Part shown: in pieces, positions 1 to 6,614 of the stretch
How the letters are laid out: each line of letters begins with the position of its first letter
Position numbering within the stretch: the first letter of the stretch is position 1
Assembly: GCA_030673345.1 (NCBI GenBank)
Contig: DAOVJH010000035.1
Location: forward strand, 1-8,895
Source: Pseudomonadota bacterium
GTDB taxonomy: Bacteria > Pseudomonadota > Gammaproteobacteria > SZUA-229
Reading direction: 5' to 3'
Length of the DNA: 8,895 nucleotides
Program-made: the position numbers and the translations under genes
The notes under the pieces: model-generated
What the model was told of the DNA's origin: nothing
The model's database searches: none
What the model saw: only the letters and a program-made list of their open reading frames with translations

Positions 1-222
1 CCTCTGGATAAACTTCCACCTATTCTTAAGAAGAATTTAGACCGAAATCTATGTACCTGCAATGAGGTGCTTAAGGTGGATATTATCAATGCCATCGTCA
101 ATGGGGCTACGACAGTGGAAGAGGTTAAAAAACAGACCTATGCCACAATGGGAAGTGGTTGCTGCACTCAACAGGTAGAGCGGTTGATCGAGTGTCTTTG
201 CTCATCAGAAACAGAGAAGTAA
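1..222 (+). CDS. C-terminal fragment of a protein with a BFD-like [2Fe-2S]-binding domain
   Basis: The reading frame is open from the left edge and stops at TAA 220-222, leaving 73 residues of an unknown longer protein. The fragment has a Cys-x-Cys-Asn motif (fragment residues 18-21) and then a helix-rich stretch containing NGATTVEEVKKQT. A Gly-Ser-Gly-Cys-Cys motif follows at residues 51-55. This is the layout of BFD-like [2Fe-2S] domains, found in bacterioferritin-associated ferredoxin, NifU, and assimilatory nitrite and nitrate reductases, usually at the C-terminus of a redox enzyme. In those families the second cysteine pair is normally CxxC. Here it is two adjacent cysteines (54 and 55), with glutamine where the last cysteine would fall, and two further cysteines at 65 and 67. 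The parent enzyme could be a flavin-dependent oxidoreductase or a small stand-alone iron-sulfur protein; the fragment cannot decide. A strong terminator starts about 20 bases after the stop, so this gene ends its transcription unit. Confidence 0.72.
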   Translation, partial: PLDKLPPILKKNLDRNLCTCNEVLKVDIINAIVNGATTVEEVKKQTYATMGSGCCTQQVERLIECLCSSETEK

Positions 223-242
223 CTCTTTTCCCCACTCTTTAT

Positions 243-291
243 AATGCAATCAAAAAAGCCCTGAACAATTCAGGGCTTTTTTGATTGCATT
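243..291 (+). terminator. Strong intrinsic terminator, perfect 23-bp inverted repeat
   Basis: The arms at 243-265 and 269-291 are exactly complementary and flank the three-base loop CAA. The stem core is AGCCCTGAA/TTCAGGGCT, flanked by A6 on the left and T6 on the right, so a GC-rich hairpin followed by a T run can form on either strand. It lies 20 bases after the stop of the [2Fe-2S] protein and should end that transcript. It also insulates the nuclease gene downstream. The symmetry would allow bidirectional termination, but no minus-strand gene faces it within the window. Confidence 0.92.
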
Positions 292-310
292 TGATGTCGC
301 GCTAAATCAT

Positions 311-339
311 AAATTTAAAGGGTCGGACGCCTTAAATTT
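311..339. repeat. AT-rich imperfect inverted repeat in the leader of the nuclease gene
   Basis: AAATTTA, a bulged A and AGG (311-321) pair with CCTTAAATTT (330-339) around the eight-base centre GTCGGACG. It could form a hairpin in RNA or act as a two-fold protein site. The pairing is mostly A-T, and there is no clean T run after it, only TTTAATTATT. It is probably not an efficient terminator. No function is assigned. Confidence 0.35.
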
Positions 340-393
340 GTTTAATTATTTCGGACATTCGGCTGCTTTCGTTTTTTGAAGAAGTCGTTGCAG

Positions 394-421
394 TTGACCA
401 GGTCCTCCGCTACGCTATAGC
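394..421 (+). promoter_or_regulatory. Candidate sigma-70 promoter for the EEP-family gene
   Basis: TTGACC at 394-399 matches five of six bases of the -35 consensus. TATAGC at 416-421 matches four of six bases of the -10 consensus, and the spacer is 16 bases. Transcription would start near 428 and give a leader of about 95 bases before the ATG at 524. The gene needs its own promoter because a strong terminator lies upstream. A second -10-like box, TATGAT at 495-500, has no good -35 partner and would leave only about 17 bases of leader. Confidence 0.33.
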
Positions 422-457
422 CTCATGCCCTGATGTTAGTATGTTCATGTAAACAGG

Positions 458-473
458 GATACAGAGATACAGA
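458..473 (+). repeat. Two tandem copies of GATACAGA
   Basis: The octamer GATACAGA occurs at 458-465 and again directly at 466-473, about 50 bases before the start of the EEP-family gene. With only two copies it may be chance or a small slippage product. It lies in the predicted untranslated leader, where it could alter RNA structure or serve as a direct-repeat protein site. Confidence 0.4.
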
Positions 474-523
474 GTCATTATGACGAGATGTATCTATGAT
501 CAATTGACAAGGAGTTAATCAAA

Positions 524-1492
524 ATGCCAGCAGATATTAGTTTCGCCTCATTTAACTTATACAACTTTCAAAAAGTTGGATCGACAACACATGGCAGTAA
601 TCCAGTAGTTCAGGCTGATTACGACAGGAAGATGGAATGGACACGTGCGATGCTGCTGGAGGTGGATGCAGATGTCGTTGCTTTTCAGGAATTGTGGAGC
701 AAAGAATGTCTGGATGATGTTCTCTCGGTGCCGGCGTTATCAGGCTATAAGGCAATTTATATTAAACCGACCTGGTATAACATTGCTGTGGCGTTAGTCG
801 TTCGAAAGCCCTGGGTTGTTTCGGGCAATGTCGAGGTTGTCAAAAATTTTCCATTTACGGAGTTAATGAAAATTGATGAACAGGACGGCGAGGATGATGA
901 AGTCACTGTTAAAATTTCTAAATTTTCTCGCAGTATCATTAAGGTCAGGATCAAAAATCAGGATTCATCGAGCACGCCTGAGATAACGGTGTTTGCATGT
1001 CATCTCAAATCCAAACTGCCTTCCAGACCCTCCGGTATTTCCTCAGCGTATCGTTCATCTGTCGGCAGCGCCATTTCAACGATACGCAGGACGGCTGAAG
1101 CAACGGCATTGAGAATGATGATGATCGATCATATGCAGGGGCAGGGTACGCCAACGGTTGTTCTGGGTGACTTTAATGATACCCCGTTGAGCAATACGCT
1201 AAATCTAATTACTGATCAGCCGACGATGACGAAACGGGCGCGTGGCGGTGATAAGTCGCTTTACTGTACTTTGCATCTGCAGCAGCTCAAGTCATTTAGA
1301 GACGTGTTCTTTACACACGAATTCAAAAATCATAAGGGTATGCTGGATCATATACTGGTGTCAGAGGAGTTTTTCGAGCACTCCTCGGATGCCGTGTGGT
1401 CACATAAAGATACCCGGATATGGAATGACTATATCGAAGATGATCATTCATACACCTCTGATCATGGGATAATAAAATCATCGTTTGTATAA
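524..1492 (+). CDS. Endonuclease/exonuclease/phosphatase (EEP) family protein, substrate unknown
   Basis: A complete 322-residue member of the DNase I-like EEP superfamily of Mg2+-dependent phosphodiesterases. The signature motifs appear in order: FNLYNF (10-15, Asn11), DADVVAFQE (48-56, metal-binding Glu56), ACHLKSK (158-164, His160), VVLGDFNDT (212-220, Asp216 and Asn218), LDH (274-276) and SDHG (312-315, catalytic His314). All expected catalytic positions are present, so it is probably active. No signal peptide or membrane segment is visible, which suggests a cytoplasmic enzyme. The start is supported by AAGGAG at 509-514, nine bases before the ATG. An acidic stretch (118-126, EQDGEDDEV) probably lies in a surface loop. 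The gene stands alone, with a terminator before it and a 200-base gap before glmS. Superfamily members cut DNA, RNA, inositol phosphates or sphingomyelin, and the motifs do not separate these. Assignment to the superfamily is secure; the specific function is unknown. Confidence 0.93.
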   Translation: MPADISFASFNLYNFQKVGSTTHGSNPVVQADYDRKMEWTRAMLLEVDADVVAFQELWSKECLDDVLSVPALSGYKAIYIKPTWYNIAVALVVRKPWVVSGNVEVVKNFPFTELMKIDEQDGEDDEVTVKISKFSRSIIKVRIKNQDSSSTPEITVFACHLKSKLPSRPSGISSAYRSSVGSAISTIRRTAEATALRMMMIDHMQGQGTPTVVLGDFNDTPLSNTLNLITDQPTMTKRARGGDKSLYCTLHLQQLKSFRDVFFTHEFKNHKGMLDHILVSEEFFEHSSDAVWSHKDTRIWNDYIEDDHSYTSDHGIIKSSFV

Positions 1493-1571
1493 GGTGAGAA
1501 TCTGACAGATTTCGCTGTTTACAAGGACGATAGATGTATTAACCCCTCAAGGGCGGAAGATGAATCACTGA

Positions 1572-1600
1572 TTGAGCCGATATAAGCCATAAATTGTAAT
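1572..1600 (+). promoter_or_regulatory. Candidate sigma-70 promoter for glmS
   Basis: TTGAGC at 1572-1577 (four of six consensus bases) and TGTAAT at 1595-1600 (five of six) are 17 bases apart, the ideal spacing. Transcription would start near 1607 and leave a leader of about 86 bases before glmS. The heptamer ATTGTAA overlaps the -10 box (1593-1599) and recurs at 1607-1613 around the predicted start site, so a regulator could bind here. No known operator was recognised. Confidence 0.42.
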
Positions 1601-1692
1601 AAAACCATTGTAAAATAGCGCGGATAATCAATGGAAATTGCAGATTTAACTTCTATTATTAATCGGTAAATAAATTTTTATCAGGATTTGCT

Positions 1693-3525
1693 ATGTGTGG
1701 AATTGTCGGCGCAGTCGCCGAACGTAATGTGACCCCAATCTTGCTTGAAGGGCTTCGACGCCTGGAATACCGGGGGTATGACTCAGCCGGTATCGCGGTA
1801 CTGGACAAGGATGACTGCATAAGCCGTGTGCGCCGCGTCGGTAAGGTGAAAGAACTTTCTGATGCTCTGGAAGAAACAGAAGTGCGAGGCTCACTGGGAG
1901 TGGCTCATACACGCTGGGCAACCCATGGAGAGCCCAGCGAAAAAAATGCACATCCTCATATCTGTAACCAGACGGTCGTTATCGTACATAACGGTATCAT
2001 CGAAAACCATAGCGAGCTTCGTGAAATACAGAGCAAGGCAGGGTTCAACTTTACCTCGGAGACAGACACCGAAGTTGCAGCCCACCAGATCGAATTTTAT
2101 CTAAAGCAGCATGATGACCTTCTCGATGCCGTACGTTCAGCGGTAACTGATTTTGAAGGCGCTTACGCTCTGGGTGTAATGTCTAATACTGACAACAATC
2201 GCCTGATAGCAACACGCCGCGGTAGCCCGCTGGTGATCGGTGTCGGTATCGGTGAGTATTTTATCGCTTCAGATGCAGCCGCTTTATTGCCGGTTACCCG
2301 CCGGTTTATCTACCTCGATGAGGGAGATATTGCGGATATCCATACTGATTCGTTAGTTATATATAACGATAAAGGCGAGACCGTTGAACGTGAGATCAAA
2401 GAATCAGCGCTAAGCGCAGACTCGACAGCAAAAGGCGAATATCGCCACTACATGCTGAAAGAGATCCACGAGCAGCCTTCGTGCCTGGTCGATATTCTGG
2501 AAGGCCGTGTCGTTGACGGGCAATTGCTGGACAGTGCTTTTGGTGTCGATGCCGATGTAATTCTCGATAAGGTGAAAGCCGTGCAGATCATCGCCTGTGG
2601 TACCAGCTATCACGCCGGCCTGGTCGCCCGTTACTGGCTGGAAGCGATCGCCGGTGTACCTTGCAGGGTAGAGGTTGCGAGTGAGTACCGTTACCGTAAA
2701 ACCGTTTTGATGGATGACACGCTGGTGGTGACGATCTCACAGTCAGGCGAGACAGCGGATACGCTGGCCGCATTGCGTGAAGTTAAAGCATTGACCAATA
2801 TGACCCTGGCCGTGTGTAACGTGCCTGAGAGTTCACTGGTAAGAGAGAGTGAACTCAAGCTGATGACCCGTGCAGGCCCGGAGATCGGCGTCGCATCCAC
2901 AAAAGCTTTCACCACCCAGCTCATCGCATTGCTGATGCTGGTTATCGCGCTGGGTAAACGGCGTGGCCTGGCGGCTGACGATATAACCGCATTGCTTCAG
3001 CAGGCACAGTCATTACCCGTTCTGATAGAGCGTGTACTGGATAGCAAAGCGGCGATAGAAGTGTGGGCGGAAAAATTTACCGAACTGGAAAATGCGATTT
3101 TTATCGGACGCGGAACGCTGTTTCCTATCGCTTTAGAAGGCGCATTAAAACTTAAAGAGATCTCTTATATCCATGCCGATGCGTACCCTGCGGGTGAGCT
3201 GAAACATGGCCCGATCGCGCTGATCGATCAGGACCTGCCAACGATCGCGATTGCGTCGATGGATGGTTTTGAGGGCAAGATCAAATCCAATATTCAGGAG
3301 ATTCTGGCTCGTGGCGGTGAGGTCTACCTGTTTGCCGATGAGCGCCTGGAAGTGGATGACCTGGGTGATAACTGCCATGTGATGAAAGTGCCAGCGGTGG
3401 AAGCCGAGCTTGCGCCGGTGCTGTTCTCTGTGCCGTTACAGCTGTTTTCTTATTTTGTTGCGGTGCACAAAGGTACCGATGTCGATCAGCCGCGAAATCT
3501 GGCGAAATCGGTGACAGTGGAATAA
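1693..3525 (+). CDS. glmS: Glutamine--fructose-6-phosphate aminotransferase (isomerizing)
   Basis: GlmS converts fructose-6-phosphate and glutamine to glucosamine-6-phosphate and glutamate. This is the first committed step to UDP-GlcNAc for peptidoglycan and lipopolysaccharide, in the cytoplasm. The 610 residues match the usual length. The N-terminal class II glutamine amidotransferase domain (2 to about 220) begins with the catalytic Cys2, exposed once Met1 is removed. It carries RGYDSAG (28-33 region), HTRWATHGEP (72-81), HNG (99-101) and TDTE (124-127). Two SIS sugar-isomerase domains follow: one from about 296, with ACGTSYHAG and SQSGETADT, and one from about 468, with GRGTLFPIALEGALKLKEIS and GELKHGP (Glu489, His505). 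The C-terminal tail DQPRNLAKSVTVE holds the conserved Lys605. AGGA at 1683-1686 lies six bases before the ATG. GlmS is often encoded next to glmU; here glmU is not adjacent. There is no long leader and no sign of the glmS ribozyme. Confidence 0.98.
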   Translation: MCGIVGAVAERNVTPILLEGLRRLEYRGYDSAGIAVLDKDDCISRVRRVGKVKELSDALEETEVRGSLGVAHTRWATHGEPSEKNAHPHICNQTVVIVHNGIIENHSELREIQSKAGFNFTSETDTEVAAHQIEFYLKQHDDLLDAVRSAVTDFEGAYALGVMSNTDNNRLIATRRGSPLVIGVGIGEYFIASDAAALLPVTRRFIYLDEGDIADIHTDSLVIYNDKGETVEREIKESALSADSTAKGEYRHYMLKEIHEQPSCLVDILEGRVVDGQLLDSAFGVDADVILDKVKAVQIIACGTSYHAGLVARYWLEAIAGVPCRVEVASEYRYRKTVLMDDTLVVTISQSGETADTLAALREVKALTNMTLAVCNVPESSLVRESELKLMTRAGPEIGVASTKAFTTQLIALLMLVIALGKRRGLAADDITALLQQAQSLPVLIERVLDSKAAIEVWAEKFTELENAIFIGRGTLFPIALEGALKLKEISYIHADAYPAGELKHGPIALIDQDLPTIAIASMDGFEGKIKSNIQEILARGGEVYLFADERLEVDDLGDNCHVMKVPAVEAELAPVLFSVPLQLFSYFVAVHKGTDVDQPRNLAKSVTVE

Positions 3526-3577
3526 AAACATCGTTTTAGTGTGTGCCAGGCCGGTTATATAACGGCTATTTTACAGA

Positions 3578-3607
3578 TAGATATTGCCGGGGCTGACAAG
3601 GTATAAT
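3578..3607 (+). promoter_or_regulatory. Candidate promoter of the miaB-phoH-ybeY-corC-lnt operon
   Basis: A perfect -10 hexamer, TATAAT, lies at 3602-3607. The best -35 partner is TAGATA at 3578-3583 (four of six bases) with an 18-base spacer. TTGCCG at 3584-3589 looks better as a hexamer but is only 12 bases away. Transcription would start near 3614, about 27 bases before the miaB ATG. The five genes downstream are closely spaced with no internal terminator, so this may drive them all. Read-through from glmS is also possible because no strong terminator separates the two. Confidence 0.5.
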
Positions 3608-3640
3608 TAGCATCGAGTAATATTAATACACCAGGTACGA

Positions 3641-5050
3641 ATGTCAGCCAAGCCAACGCGCAAATTATTTATCAAAACATATGGATGTCAGATGAACGAA
3701 TATGATTCATCGCGCATATCCGATGTTCTTGCGAACTCCCACGATCTCGAACTAACAGACAAGCCAGAAGAAGCCGATGTGCTTCTGCTGAATACCTGTT
3801 CGATCAGAGAAAGAGCACAGGAAAAGGTGTTCTCTCAGCTCGGCCGCTGGAAAAAATGGAAAAATGACAAACCCGATCTGGTGATCGGTGTCGGTGGCTG
3901 TGTCGCCAGTCAGGAAGGTGCCGAGATACTAAAGCGTGCGCCTTATGTCGATGTGGTATTTGGTCCGCAGACCATTCACCGTCTGCCGGAAATGGTATCG
4001 GGTGCCAGTGAAATGCATAAGAAAGTGGTCGATATCAGTTTCCCTGAGATCGAAAAATTCGACTGTATGCCAGAACCGAAAGCAGATGGTCCGATGGCTT
4101 ATGTTTCGATCATGGAAGGCTGCAGTAAGTACTGCAGTTTCTGTGTGGTGCCATATACCCGTGGTGAAGAGGTCAGTCGTCCGTTCGATGATGTACTTGC
4201 CGAGGTAGCGGGTTTAGCGGCGCAGGGTGTGCGTGAAGTCAATTTGCTGGGGCAGAATGTCAACGCCTATCGCGGTGCGATGCAGGGTGATGACGGTGAA
4301 GAGATGTTTGCTGATCTGGCGCTGTTGATCAACTATGTCGCTGCGATCGATGGTATCGAGCGTATCCGGTTTACCACCTCGCACCCGATGGAATTTAATG
4401 ATGACCTGGTCGAAGTCTATGCACAGGTACCTGAGCTGGTCAGTTTTTTACATCTGCCGGTACAGAGTGGTTCCGATAAAGTGCTGGCTGCGATGAAGCG
4501 CGGGCATACTGCCGAGCAGTATAAAGATATTATTCGCCGCCTGAAGATCGCGCGTCCGGATATCTCGATCTCCTCTGATTTCATCATCGGTTTCCCTGAT
4601 GAGAGTGATGAAGATTTTGCCGATACGATGAAGCTGATCGAAGATGTCGGTTTCGACCATTCATACAGTTTTATCTATAGTGCACGGCCGGGTACGCCAG
4701 CGGCTGTATTAACAGACAATACGACGGACCTCATCAAAAAACACCGTCTTGGTATTCTGCAGAGTGTGATTACCTCGAATGCCAATGCGGTCAATCAGCA
4801 GATGGTCGGTACCATACAGTCTGTTCTGGTCGACTGTATTTCGCGGAAGAGTGAAGAACAGGTTTCAGGGCGTACAGAAAATAACCGTAAGGTTAATTTT
4901 AACGGGGATAAAAATTTAATCGGCCATTTCGTCGATGTGAAGATTACCGAGGCCCGGACTAATTCTCTGCAAGGTGAGTATGTTGGGTTTTCTGCGTGTG
5001 ATAAATTAAATCATGCCAGTGATAATCAAACGCGGCGTAAACTCGCGTAA
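3641..5050 (+). CDS. miaB: tRNA-2-methylthio-N6-dimethylallyladenosine (ms2i6A) synthase, radical SAM
   Basis: MiaB adds the methylthio group to i6A at position 37, next to the anticodon, of tRNAs reading codons that begin with U. It uses two [4Fe-4S] clusters and S-adenosylmethionine. The N-terminal methylthiotransferase domain carries the three auxiliary-cluster cysteines Cys16 ([12 protein letters not shown]), Cys53 (LLNTCSIRE) and Cys87 (GVGGCVAS). The radical SAM domain has the CxxxCxxC motif at Cys161, Cys165 and Cys168 ([18 protein letters not shown]). The C-terminal region from about 385 to 450 fits the RNA-binding TRAM domain, followed by a short polar tail. The length of 469 residues is normal for the family. 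The N-terminus [14 protein letters not shown] supports the chosen ATG, although its ribosome site (AGGT, 3633-3636) is weak and close. It is the first gene of the cluster, 41 bases before phoH. Confidence 0.97.
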   Translation: MSAKPTRKLFIKTYGCQMNEYDSSRISDVLANSHDLELTDKPEEADVLLLNTCSIRERAQEKVFSQLGRWKKWKNDKPDLVIGVGGCVASQEGAEILKRAPYVDVVFGPQTIHRLPEMVSGASEMHKKVVDISFPEIEKFDCMPEPKADGPMAYVSIMEGCSKYCSFCVVPYTRGEEVSRPFDDVLAEVAGLAAQGVREVNLLGQNVNAYRGAMQGDDGEEMFADLALLINYVAAIDGIERIRFTTSHPMEFNDDLVEVYAQVPELVSFLHLPVQSGSDKVLAAMKRGHTAEQYKDIIRRLKIARPDISISSDFIIGFPDESDEDFADTMKLIEDVGFDHSYSFIYSARPGTPAAVLTDNTTDLIKKHRLGILQSVITSNANAVNQQMVGTIQSVLVDCISRKSEEQVSGRTENNRKVNFNGDKNLIGHFVDVKITEARTNSLQGEYVGFSACDKLNHASDNQTRRKLA

Positions 5051-5091
5051 CATTTTTGGTCATAAATACACGGCTGGTGAAGTAAATATTA

Positions 5092-6093
5092 ATGCGCAAT
5101 TCTGACAATCAAGTTTCATCAAACATTACAAATATTCAATTTGAGCTGACGCCTGTGGACAATCAACGGCTTGCTAATCTGTGCGGCCCGGTCAATCAGC
5201 ACCTGCAGCAGATAGAAGATTTTTATGATGTGAAGATCAACTGCCGCAGCAATCAGTTCGAGATCACGGGAGAAGGTCGCCGTCTGAAAACGGTGAAGAA
5301 TGCGATCCTGACACTTTACAATGTGGCCGGCCATGAGGTTCTGTCAGCGGCGACGGTTCAGTTATACCTGAACGATAATACGGATGATAATTTGTCTAAA
5401 ACGAAAGCGGCTGATTTTGAAGATGATAATAGCGTTGGTGGTATAAAAAATCGTCGGGGCAAGATCAGCGGGCGAGGAAAGAGTCAGCAGCAGTATCTAG
5501 ATCAGATTAAGACCAATGATCTGACCGTTGGTGTGGGACCGGCGGGTACCGGTAAAACGTACCTGGCTGTGGCCTGTGCGGTCGAAGCACTGGAAAATGA
5601 CCTGGTCGACCGACTGATCCTGGTGCGCCCGGCCGTCGAGGCAGGCGAGCGTCTTGGTTTTTTGCCGGGTGATCTGGCACAGAAAATTGATCCTTATCTG
5701 CGTCCCATGTATGACGCCCTGTTCGAGATGCTGGGCCAGCAGAAGGTAGCTAAATACGTCGAACGTAATATCATCGAGATCGCACCGCTTGCCTATATGC
5801 GCGGCCGTACTCTCAATGATGCATTTATCATTCTGGATGAAGCGCAGAACACCACGATCGATCAGATGAAAATGTTTCTGACACGGATCGGTTTCGGTTC
5901 CAAAGCTGTTATCACCGGTGATATTACCCAGGTTGATCTGCCACGGGATAAAACATCTGGACTGCGCCATGCCTTGAAGATATTGACGGGTATCGACGGT
6001 ATCGGTATCACGCAATTTCAGAAGGGCGATATCGTCAGGCATCCACTGGTTAAAAAGATCGTTCACGCTTACGAAGAGGATGAGTCGAAGTAG
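5092..6093 (+). CDS. ybeZ: PhoH-family ATPase YbeZ
   Basis: A 333-residue cytoplasmic PhoH-like P-loop NTPase of the YbeZ type. Walker A is GPAGTGKT (149-156, Lys155) and Walker B is FIILDEAQ (245-252, Asp249 and Glu250). TGDITQVDLP (275-284) and the GLRHA helix are further hallmarks of the PhoH fold, which resembles the motor core of superfamily 1 helicases. A small N-terminal domain (about 15-95, ending near ITGEGRRLKTVKNAI) is linked to the ATPase by a charged, probably flexible segment (about 96-130) rich in Asp, Lys, Arg and Gly. In E. coli the protein associates with YbeY and has been linked to rRNA processing; the exact substrate is unsettled. The ATG is preceded by GGTGAAG at 5076-5082. 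Five bases separate its stop from the first possible ybeY start, so translation of the two is probably linked. Confidence 0.96.
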   Translation: MRNSDNQVSSNITNIQFELTPVDNQRLANLCGPVNQHLQQIEDFYDVKINCRSNQFEITGEGRRLKTVKNAILTLYNVAGHEVLSAATVQLYLNDNTDDNLSKTKAADFEDDNSVGGIKNRRGKISGRGKSQQQYLDQIKTNDLTVGVGPAGTGKTYLAVACAVEALENDLVDRLILVRPAVEAGERLGFLPGDLAQKIDPYLRPMYDALFEMLGQQKVAKYVERNIIEIAPLAYMRGRTLNDAFIILDEAQNTTIDQMKMFLTRIGFGSKAVITGDITQVDLPRDKTSGLRHALKILTGIDGIGITQFQKGDIVRHPLVKKIVHAYEEDESK

Positions 6094-6098
6094 GACTC

Positions 6099-6614
6099 AT
6101 GGGCGAGCTAAATATCATGACAGTCACTGTTGAAGTTTCTCTCTCGGATGATCTGATATCGGAAATTGGTGAATCAGGTGATGACGACGTTCCTGAACCG
6201 GGTCTGTTACAGGAGTGGGCCACTGCTGCCTATCTGAAAAAAACACCGGCCATCGCCAGCATGCTGGTGACTACCGCTGACGACATACAAAAACTCAATA
6301 AACAGTATCGCCATAAAGACAGCGCCACGAACGTTTTGTCTTTTCCCATGGAATCACCAGAAGAGATCGATGTCTGTCTTCTCGGCGATATCGTCCTGTG
6401 CGCATCGGTCATCGAACAGGAAGCGAAACAACAATCAAAAACCAAAAAATCACATTGGGCACATATGGTCGTGCACGGCATGCTGCACCTGCAGGGTTAT
6501 GATCATATCGACGATGCTGCAGCGGATGAAATGGAACAGTTAGAAATTAACATTCTCGATAAACTCGGATTTGATAGTCCGTATGAACACCTTACTGATA
6601 AAGAAACAAAATGA
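6099..6614 (+). CDS. ybeY: Endoribonuclease YbeY (rRNA maturation factor)
   Basis: YbeY is a zinc-dependent single-strand endoribonuclease needed for 16S rRNA 3'-end maturation and for quality control of defective 70S ribosomes. The metal site HGMLHLQGYDH (126-136) has the family pattern H-x3-H-x5-H with His126, His130 and His136. The upstream signature YRHKDSATNVLSFPME (70-85) includes the conserved Arg71. The length is 171 residues from ATG 6099, or 165 from ATG 6117. For 6099 the only ribosome site is AGGA at 6092-6095, three bases away and overlapping the phoH stop. For 6117 a weak GGGCGAG (6101-6107) is nine bases away, and MTVTVEVSL looks more like the usual YbeY N-terminus. I favour 6117 slightly. 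The stop overlaps the corC start in ATGA (6611-6614), so the two are translationally coupled. Confidence 0.95.
   Translation: MGELNIMTVTVEVSLSDDLISEIGESGDDDVPEPGLLQEWATAAYLKKTPAIASMLVTTADDIQKLNKQYRHKDSATNVLSFPMESPEEIDVCLLGDIVLCASVIEQEAKQQSKTKKSHWAHMVVHGMLHLQGYDHIDDAAADEMEQLEINILDKLGFDSPYEHLTDKETK

Noticed and set aside
243..291. The long perfect inverted repeat as the end of an insertion sequence or MITE
   Set aside because: There is no target-site duplication, no partner repeat and no transposase; the A-tract, GC-stem and T-tract structure after a stop codon fits an intrinsic terminator.
504..509. Perfect TTGACA hexamer as a -35 box
   Set aside because: It lies 15 bases before the nuclease ATG, overlaps the ribosome binding site, and any -10 partner would fall inside the coding region, so it cannot drive that gene from its start.
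1493..1692. A glmS ribozyme/riboswitch or other large structured RNA upstream of glmS
   Set aside because: The predicted leader is only about 86 bases and lacks the recognisable conserved core of the glmS ribozyme, which is mainly a Firmicutes element.
3550..3566. GCC-G-GTTATATAAC-GGC palindrome as a terminator for glmS
   Set aside because: The stem is short, has a bulge, and its centre is A-T only; the following TATTTTA is not a proper T run. It may slightly attenuate, but I cannot support it as a terminator.
5497..6066. A 189-codon open frame on the minus strand opposite phoH
   Set aside because: It lies entirely within a clearly recognised PhoH coding region, shows no family motif of its own, and is best explained as a codon-bias shadow.
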